A stretch of 10,467 bases of DNA. Source: Firmicutes bacterium HGW-Firmicutes-10. Lineage in GTDB: Bacteria > Bacillota_I > Bacilli_A > Erysipelotrichales > Erysipelotrichaceae. The notes under the pieces were generated by a model. It was not told the DNA's origin and searched no databases. It was given only the letters and a program-made list of their open reading frames with translations. The stretch is taken from the NCBI GenBank assembly GCA_002841605.1, contig PHAF01000061.1, forward strand, positions 1 to 10,467. Direction: 5' to 3'. The translations under genes and the position numbers were made by a program. Positions 5,444-10,467 of this stretch are shown here, piece by piece; the first letter of the stretch is position 1; each line of letters starts with the position of its first letter.

Positions 5444-7774
5444 ATGAAGGTAAGTCTGAAGCATCTTAGAGCTGTTTTATTAGTGGCTCTGATCACCACA
5501 AATCTATATAATGCTCCGGTTATGGCCGAAGAGGCTTTGGTGTGTACGGAATCACAGTTTTCCGTGATTTCACTAAACTTGGATCAAAGCAGAACCGTGC
5601 TGGCTTGTGTGGATACTTTTGATAGTGCTAAATCATCGATGAATACTTTCAAAACTGATTATCCGGATTTGGTCATCACTCACAATGCTTCAAAAAGCCC
5701 GGAGAAGTTCATTGCCGCTTCAAGGGCTATTGCAACATCCTATCCACAACGACGTAATTCAGGCACTGCGAATGCTGTGATAATGAATATTTTTCAAAAT
5801 ATCAATTTCACAGGGAATTCCACTTATATGAATGCTTTTCGAGATATGGCTTACTACGATACCTTCAATTTCAATACGACCAGTGGTGTCGGGACTGCAT
5901 TGATACAGATCTCCGGCTTTACAGGGTATACACCTTTGGAACAAATCGATATCATCCCTATGATATATATTGAAAATAACTGGCTGATTTCCTTAGGAGG
6001 CCAACCGTTTTATCCGACAGATTCATTAAAAGTCTATCAAATTCGTCCACGCATGAATGAGTATCGTGTATCAACGAGTTCCGCGTATGGCATTCGTGAA
6101 ATATTCCATGAAACATTCTCTTTTGCGACCGCAGGGTCATTGGGTGTATATGTTTATGGACAGGCACCAGACTGGATGCCTAATGGCACGTATTACAGTT
6201 GGGATTCCATTCGTTTTTTCCATGATAAGGCAATGACGCAGCCGGTCCTTAATGGTGAGTTGCCGGGAGAGTATTTTAACTATTACCAATATTTGCCGTT
6301 TCGTTCAAGTTCGAATTTAACAGCGAAGCAGTTGGATGATTATCTCGTTGCTTTGGGATTTACTAAAAAGGCCACTTATTTTGGTGAGCCGAATGCAAGT
6401 GCCATGTACGAAGAAGGCAAGGCATTTGTGGATGGACAAGTTAAATACGGTGCGAATGCTCTTTTAGTTTATGCGATGGGTTTGCATGAGAGCGGTCGAG
6501 GTACCAGCCGCTTATCTATAGAGAAGAACAATATTTTTGGCTGGGGTGCAGTTGACAGTAATCCAGACGATGCTTATAAGTTTGAAAGCATCGCTTTAAG
6601 TGTTGCTGAACATATGGGACGTAATTTGCGCGGTTATATGAGCGTAGAGAACTTCCGTTTCTACGGAACGATTTTGGGCAATAAATATAATGGATTCAAC
6701 ACAAAATACGCATCAGATCCCTATTGGGGCAATAAAATTGCCGGTTGGGCATATCGGATCGATCGTTATTACGGTTTTCCAGATTATAACTATTACACCA
6801 TTGGTATCATGCCGGAGCTAGTCAATCTTTCCGTAAAAAAATCAGCAGACGCAAATTCTACTACGATGTTTGTGATACCTTCTATAACGTATCAGCGCTC
6901 GGTATTGATAAATTCTACGATTGAAACTGCCAATGGCAATTGGGTATCGATCATGTCGACACAACCTGTGACTCTATCGGATAAAGTAGTCATGTACAAA
7001 GACAACCCCAATGAATTGACAGTGTATGAATGGTTTAAAAGCATCGGTTATTTACCGGCAAATGATATTAAAATCATTTATCCGGGCAATGGCGTACAAA
7101 AGATACCCATGGTTTATGATGCAGTTGAATTCTTAAAAGATCCTGTTGTTAAAGTTGATAATCTCCTAATTGAAGAAGGCAGACTCAAGTTTTCAGGATA
7201 TGGGTTTAAGCCGGGCGTTTCCATACCTTATGCACAAAACTCTCGTCACATATTAAAACTGACTCCTGAGACTGGTCCAGTATTGACATTTGATTTAGTT
7301 TCTGGGGAATTGGATAGTAATTTGAACGTGCTCGGGACTGGAAAACTGATCTACGCAGGAGCTACATTCAAAACTGATACAGAAATCCTATTATTGAGTG
7401 CTGGTAAATATAAGGTTTCAATTCAATCTGAAATTAATACTTTGAGCCCCCCTGTAGGTTTCGAGCAAACTGTAAAAATTGAAGGGGTGCTACCTCCTGT
7501 AGACAATTACCTTGGAAGAAGTTATCATTTTGAGAAGAATGCATCGAATGAACTCTTTCTTATTATTGAAGATGTTGAGTTGATAATAATTAAGGGTGAT
7601 GTTAACGATGATAAGTTGGTGGATATTCTAGATTTAGTTATTTTAAGCCGTCATTTGGCTGAGTTACAAACGCTAGCCGGAAAAAATCTTCTAGCTGCTG
7701 ATGTCAATAGTGACGGATTTGTCGATATCCTGGACTTGGTTAAAATAAGCCGTATTTTGGCTGAACTGGAGTGA
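5444..7774 (+). CDS. Secreted GH73-type beta-N-acetylglucosaminidase with C-terminal dockerin
   Basis: The product is 776 residues. Residues 1-28 are a signal peptide (KHLR, hydrophobic core, cleavage after VMA). Residues 165-310 match the N-terminal part of Bacillota cell-wall glucosaminidases (GTYYSWDSIRFFHD, then YYQYLPFRSSSNLTAKQLDDYL). Residues 322-445 are the catalytic GH73-like domain: LHESGRGTS with Glu349 as predicted general acid, NNIFGWGAVDSNPDDAYKF and DPYWGNKIAGWAYRID. This family cleaves the GlcNAc-MurNAc backbone of peptidoglycan outside the cell. Residues 455-550 may be SH3-like, 555-685 Ig-like. Residues 717-776 are a dockerin with two calcium loops, ending the protein. AAAGAGG (5433-5439) precedes the ATG. 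The cohesin gene begins 5 bp downstream of the stop (ATG 7780). A dockerin on a peptidoglycan hydrolase, next to its likely cohesin, is unusual. Confidence 0.88.
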   Translation: MKVSLKHLRAVLLVALITTNLYNAPVMAEEALVCTESQFSVISLNLDQSRTVLACVDTFDSAKSSMNTFKTDYPDLVITHNASKSPEKFIAASRAIATSYPQRRNSGTANAVIMNIFQNINFTGNSTYMNAFRDMAYYDTFNFNTTSGVGTALIQISGFTGYTPLEQIDIIPMIYIENNWLISLGGQPFYPTDSLKVYQIRPRMNEYRVSTSSAYGIREIFHETFSFATAGSLGVYVYGQAPDWMPNGTYYSWDSIRFFHDKAMTQPVLNGELPGEYFNYYQYLPFRSSSNLTAKQLDDYLVALGFTKKATYFGEPNASAMYEEGKAFVDGQVKYGANALLVYAMGLHESGRGTSRLSIEKNNIFGWGAVDSNPDDAYKFESIALSVAEHMGRNLRGYMSVENFRFYGTILGNKYNGFNTKYASDPYWGNKIAGWAYRIDRYYGFPDYNYYTIGIMPELVNLSVKKSADANSTTMFVIPSITYQRSVLINSTIETANGNWVSIMSTQPVTLSDKVVMYKDNPNELTVYEWFKSIGYLPANDIKIIYPGNGVQKIPMVYDAVEFLKDPVVKVDNLLIEEGRLKFSGYGFKPGVSIPYAQNSRHILKLTPETGPVLTFDLVSGELDSNLNVLGTGKLIYAGATFKTDTEILLLSAGKYKVSIQSEINTLSPPVGFEQTVKIEGVLPPVDNYLGRSYHFEKNASNELFLIIEDVELIIIKGDVNDDKLVDILDLVILSRHLAELQTLAGKNLLAADVNSDGFVDILDLVKISRILAELE
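6407..6778 (+). other. GH73-like glucosaminidase catalytic domain
   Basis: This encodes residues 322-445 of the glucosaminidase. Key landmarks are Glu349 in HESGRG, Asn362-Asn363 with FGWGA, the DSNPDDA segment at 371-377, and Trp428 in DPYWGNK. The spacing from the catalytic Glu to the NN-FG motif (13 residues) fits the GH73 group. Confidence 0.82.
7592..7771 (+). repeat. Dockerin domain: duplicated calcium-binding F-hand repeat
   Basis: This encodes residues 717-776 of the glucosaminidase. Two copies start at Asp719 and Asp753. Each follows D-x-N-x-D-x3-D-x2-D: DVNDDKLVDILD and DVNSDGFVDILD, followed by LVILSRHLAEL and LVKISRILAEL. The calcium ligands at loop positions 1, 3, 5, 9 and 12 are intact in both. 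The usual glycine at position 6 is Lys in the first copy. The linker between the copies contains NLLAAD, as dockerins usually do. Confidence 0.86.
7768..7771 (+). promoter_or_regulatory. Ribosome binding site deciding the scaffold-protein start
   Basis: GGAG lies 8 bases before ATG 7780, but only 2 bases before ATG 7774, and it overlaps GTG 7771. Start 7780 also gives a standard signal peptide beginning MRKILIL. The TGATG overlap with the upstream stop (7772-7776) leaves ATG 7774 as a possible alternative through re-initiation. The same GGAGTGATG arrangement occurs at the MATE start. Confidence 0.55.
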
Positions 7775-7779
7775 TGGAA

Positions 7780-9702
7780 ATGAGAAAAATCTTAATATTA
7801 ATGAGTATGCTTGTAATAACGTTACTGCATCCCATAGGAGTTAAAGCTGCTACAATCAGTTCGGCAATTACTGGTAATAACTCAGTAGTTGTTGGAAGTG
7901 ATGTTGTTTTAACGTTTGCTATAACACCATCTGAAACCATTGGTGGATTTTCAGGTAGGATAAAATTCGATTCGAGTTTTCTAACGATCAGTAAATATGA
8001 ACAACTCAATCAAGTTACTTTAATATCATTTAATCAAACAACTGGAGCATTCAACTCAAACACCAATATATCAGGATATAAGCAGTTTTTACGTATAACA
8101 TTCAAACCCACATCAAATTTTAAAGCAGGGACTTCGACAAAGGTTGATTTTACTGATATAGTCGGATCTGACTTGACAGGTACTACAAGAATTTACGGAA
8201 CATCAAGCAGTCGCACAATAACTGCAACTGCCCCTAAATCAACAAACAATAATCTCGCTACTTTGACGGTCGATGGAAAGTCAGTACCGAGTTTCAGTTC
8301 GTCGGTTACATCATACTCTTTGGGAAGCACGGATGCTGATTCAATCACGATTGGTGCAACGACATCGGACAGTAAAGCTACCTTAACCGGAACAGGTAAA
8401 AAATCGCTTTCTTATGGATCAAACAGTTTCAGTATCGTCGTTACTGCTGAAAGCGGAGCTAAGAAAACATATACGGTATCCATCAGCAGAAATGATTATC
8501 GCAGTAAAAACAATGACTTGATGTCATTAACGGTTGAAGGCTATAATCTGATATTTGACAAAGACAAGCTAACATATACACTCATCGTTGATAATGCCGT
8601 TACTTCGGTAAATATCAGCGCTCAGGCAGCGGATGATAAGGCGAAAGTTACCGGAACCGGAACCAAATCGCTTAAAATATACAGTAATGTCATTAATATT
8701 GATGTGACTGCCGAAAATCTTTCTAAAAAGACATATACGATCAATGTCGTGCGAAGGGATGTTGCCGGTATTGCCGGGGACTTATCGCGTGACAATAAAC
8801 TTAAATCGTTGGTAGTCGCTGATTATCCGTTTGATTTTGATGCGGAAATCCTTGAGTATACGATCGATGTTGAAAATTGGATAGAATCGGTAAATGTTGT
8901 TGCTGAGTTAAGTGACTCAAAAGCGTCTTTGGTTTTAAGCAATCCCGGTGAACTGATCGTCGGACCCAATGAAATCTTGATCAAAGTTTTCAGCGAAAGT
9001 GAAGATGAGCGGATCTATAAGATCATTGTCAACCGGCAAGGAGACAATCCGGTCGTTGCTGTTGGCCGAATCGTTGAATTGCTGCCGAGAATCGAAGCAG
9101 ATAATGTTGAAATTACTTCCAAAGATCCAAAAAGCATGACCATGGAAATTTGGAATCAATTGGCTAATACCGATAAAAATTATATGTTTAGCATTCGAAA
9201 TGAACTAAATGAAACATTGTATATGTGGAAGTTTGACGGTGCATCGATCAAAGAAAATGAGATGATTGATTTTGGTGTTCAGTTCAGCTCCAGTGACAGG
9301 GACTTGATCCGAAGCTTACTGAATTATCGTGAATCAGTTTTGCTGAGTCTGGCACATTCCGGACCAATTCCACAGGGTTTGACACTTAAAGTCAATGTTT
9401 CTAAATTGTATAATGATGATAGTGTCTTGTTTGTGTACTTCTTCAATTCCGAAAGTGGTAAACTTGAAGATAAATCGATGGAGTTGATCGTAAAAGACGG
9501 ATATGTTGAGTTGGATCTTGATCATGCTTCACAGTACGTTTTGACACCGGTAAAACTCTCGATGTTCGATGATATCAGTATTTTACTATTAGGGATCATT
9601 GCTTTATTGTCCTTAATACTGATTATTACATTAATATCTATGTCACTGAAAATAAAGACTTTGAAACGACGACTGGTAAGAAAATCAGAAAGTGCCGCTT
9701 AG
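7780..9702 (+). CDS. Membrane-anchored cohesin/cadherin-like scaffold protein
   Basis: The product is 640 residues from ATG 7780. Residues 1-23 are a signal peptide (cleavage after VKA). Residues about 25-150 are a cohesin-like domain: VVVGSDVVLTFAITPSETIGGFSGRIKFDSSF-type start, then a GAFNSNTNISG turn and FLRITFKPT before a terminal strand. Three cadherin-like beta-sandwich repeats follow (about 155-237, 243-326, 337-419), each starting near NNLATLTV/NDLMSLTV/NKLKSLVV and ending KKTYTVSISR-like. Residues 437-592 form a beta-rich C-terminal domain (LAHSGPIPQGL, FFNSESGKLED, ASQYVLTPV) known to me from other Bacillota surface proteins. One transmembrane helix (about 599-623) and a basic cytosolic tail close the protein; there is no LPXTG motif. 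It is the likely docking site for the dockerin-bearing glucosaminidase encoded just upstream. It is last in the operon. Confidence 0.84.
   Translation: MRKILILMSMLVITLLHPIGVKAATISSAITGNNSVVVGSDVVLTFAITPSETIGGFSGRIKFDSSFLTISKYEQLNQVTLISFNQTTGAFNSNTNISGYKQFLRITFKPTSNFKAGTSTKVDFTDIVGSDLTGTTRIYGTSSSRTITATAPKSTNNNLATLTVDGKSVPSFSSSVTSYSLGSTDADSITIGATTSDSKATLTGTGKKSLSYGSNSFSIVVTAESGAKKTYTVSISRNDYRSKNNDLMSLTVEGYNLIFDKDKLTYTLIVDNAVTSVNISAQAADDKAKVTGTGTKSLKIYSNVINIDVTAENLSKKTYTINVVRRDVAGIAGDLSRDNKLKSLVVADYPFDFDAEILEYTIDVENWIESVNVVAELSDSKASLVLSNPGELIVGPNEILIKVFSESEDERIYKIIVNRQGDNPVVAVGRIVELLPRIEADNVEITSKDPKSMTMEIWNQLANTDKNYMFSIRNELNETLYMWKFDGASIKENEMIDFGVQFSSSDRDLIRSLLNYRESVLLSLAHSGPIPQGLTLKVNVSKLYNDDSVLFVYFFNSESGKLEDKSMELIVKDGYVELDLDHASQYVLTPVKLSMFDDISILLLGIIALLSLILIITLISMSLKIKTLKRRLVRKSESAA
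7852..8229 (+). other. Cohesin-like domain
   Basis: This encodes residues 25-150 of the scaffold protein. The order of features fits a cohesin jelly-roll: an opening strand ending in VVVGSDVVLTFAI, the GFSGRIKFDSSFLTI segment that corresponds to the cohesin 'gf-f-l-yDp-L' motif, a long middle loop with NQTTGAFNS, and a closing FLRITF strand. The match is by motif only, and close relatives such as carbohydrate-binding or Ig-like folds remain possible, but the dockerin next door strengthens it. Confidence 0.72.
8242..9036 (+). repeat. Three tandem cadherin-like beta-sandwich repeats
   Basis: The repeats cover about 8242-8490, 8506-8757 and 8788-9036, each near 83 residues. Shared landmarks are an opening N-x-L-x-S/T-L-T/V-V, a central SxxADDKA/SDSKA followed by TGTGxKSL in the first two, and a closing KTYTVxxxR. 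Copies one and two are the most alike (TLTGTGKKSLSYGSN against KVTGTGTKSLKIYSN). Copy three is more diverged, having SNPGELIVGPN in place of the GTG turn. They probably act as a spacer lifting the cohesin from the membrane. Confidence 0.82.
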
Positions 9703-9716
9703 CGGCATTTTTCTTT
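9690..9716 (+). terminator. Rho-independent terminator of the cohesin-dockerin operon
   Basis: TGCCGC (9693-9698) pairs with GCGGCA (9702-9707) around a 3-base loop, with flanking A-T pairs, followed by TTTTTCTTT. The TAG stop (9700-9702) lies in the loop and the first base of the 3' arm. Confidence 0.88.
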
Positions 9717-9743
9717 GACGGATCAACGAATATTGTTTATGAT
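9715..9743 (+). promoter_or_regulatory. Promoter of tex
   Basis: TTGACG (9715-9720), a 17-base spacer and TATGAT (9738-9743), directly behind the operon terminator. The -35 overlaps the terminator's T tract. The expected start is near 9750, and AAAGGTGG (9754-9761) lies 5 bases before the ATG. Confidence 0.8.
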
Positions 9744-9766
9744 GATAGAGCTGAAAGGTGGATTTT

Positions 9767-10467
9767 ATGGAACAACATTATCAATGGATTGCAAATCAGC
9801 TGAATGTCAGCGTTTCGCAAGTAAAAAGTACTCTGGAATTGCTTGAAGAAGGGAATACCGTTCCTTTTATAGCGCGTTATCGTAAAGAAGCGACCAAAGG
9901 ACTGGATGAAGAACAAATCCGGGCGATCTTCGAGCATTATCAATATCAGAAAAACCTGGCTAAGCGAAAAGAAGATGTCTTGCGTTTAATTGCTCAACAA
10001 GGAAAGATGACGGATGAAATACAAAAGTCTGTAAACTCGTGTACCCAATTATCCGAAGTCGAAGATATTTATCGACCATACCAACAAAAAAGAAAAACCC
10101 GGGCATCAGAGGCCATTGCGAATGGACTGCAGGGATTTGCGGATTGGATGATGAGTTTTCCGCAGCAAGGTGATGTTAAAGAGAAAGCCATAGAATTTTT
10201 GAATGAGAAAATCGAGACTGTGATTGATGCAATTGCCGGTGCTCAGCACATAATCGCTGAGATGGTAGCCGATGATCCTGAACATCGCAAACTTATCCGC
10301 TATACGATGCTGAAACAAGGCATGATCGTGAGCAAACTTAAAAAAGGTGCAGTCGATGAACAGCAGACCTATCGGATGTACTATGATTTCAGTGAACGGG
10401 TATCCACGATCGCTCCACACCGGATCATGGCGATTAATCGAGCCGAAGATGAGAAGATTCTGAATGT
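9767..10467 (+). CDS. tex: Tex family RNA-binding transcription accessory protein, N-terminal part (partial)
   Basis: The frame is open from ATG 9767 to the window edge, giving 233 residues of a protein that is usually about 700-720 residues long. The N-terminal helix-turn-helix region of Tex is clear: NTVPFIARYRKEATKGLDEEQIRAI at about 29-53, then LSEVEDIYRPYQQKRKTRASEA near 88-109, and the following helical region with LIRYTMLKQGMIVSKLKKG. The YqgF-like nuclease fold, helix-hairpin-helix and S1 domains lie beyond the window. In the family, Tex binds nucleic acids and influences transcription and stress responses; its exact role varies by species. It has its own promoter, so it is separate from the cohesin-dockerin operon. 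Confidence 0.93.
   Translation, partial: MEQHYQWIANQLNVSVSQVKSTLELLEEGNTVPFIARYRKEATKGLDEEQIRAIFEHYQYQKNLAKRKEDVLRLIAQQGKMTDEIQKSVNSCTQLSEVEDIYRPYQQKRKTRASEAIANGLQGFADWMMSFPQQGDVKEKAIEFLNEKIETVIDAIAGAQHIIAEMVADDPEHRKLIRYTMLKQGMIVSKLKKGAVDEQQTYRMYYDFSERVSTIAPHRIMAINRAEDEKILN

Noticed and set aside
5444..9702. A cellulosome or plant-polysaccharide degradation locus
   Set aside because: The only catalytic domain present is a peptidoglycan glucosaminidase; there is no cellulase, xylanase or carbohydrate-binding module, and the scaffold has a single cohesin.
10106..10420. Minus-strand open frame of 104 codons inside tex
   Set aside because: It is a shadow of the conserved Tex coding frame, with no ribosome site or recognisable protein pattern. 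The same applies to the antisense frames within the MATE, DUF4097, glucosaminidase and scaffold genes.

Overview
The window looks like chromosomal DNA of a low-to-moderate GC Gram-positive bacterium (Bacillota). Supporting signs are strong GGAGG-type ribosome sites, TTGACA/TATGAT-type promoters, compact hairpin-plus-T-run terminators, and the gene content: RsgA, TrhA/hemolysin III, MATE, PadR with a HAAS-DUF4097 protein, and Tex. It makes peptidoglycan, since it encodes a secreted glucosaminidase, and TGA is used only as a stop. An Erysipelotrichia-like lineage is a guess that I cannot support further from this window.

Left part (1-2349). The 3' end of rsgA (ribosome-assembly GTPase) converges on trhA with one base between their stop codons, and the trhA terminator hairpin lies inside the rsgA coding end. 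A short divergent promoter region follows, then a monocistronic MATE exporter gene with its own terminator. Centre-left (2350-3760). A two-gene operon encodes a PadR repressor and a HAAS/DUF4097 protein. Its promoter overlaps inverted repeats that look like an autoregulatory operator, and it ends in a terminator whose loop contains the stop codon.

Centre-right (3762-9716). This is the most interesting region: a tight four-gene operon running from one clear promoter to one clear terminator. The genes are (1) an orphan AbiEi-like winged-helix protein, (2) an unrecognised membrane-anchored extracellular protein, (3) a secreted GH73-type beta-N-acetylglucosaminidase ending in a type-I-like dockerin, and (4) a membrane-anchored protein starting with a cohesin-like domain, followed by three cadherin-like beta-sandwich repeats, a C-terminal beta-rich domain and a transmembrane helix. 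The first two genes overlap by 11 bp, the next pair is 16 bp apart, and the last two are 5 bp apart. The simplest reading is a one-enzyme, one-scaffold cohesin-dockerin device that docks a cell-wall hydrolase onto the cell's own membrane. It resembles a cellulosome in its parts but appears aimed at peptidoglycan.

Right end (9715-10467). A good promoter directly behind the operon terminator drives tex, a conserved RNA-binding protein gene of which only the N-terminal third is present. There is no RNA gene, CRISPR array, insertion sequence or gene-free stretch over 300 bases in the window.
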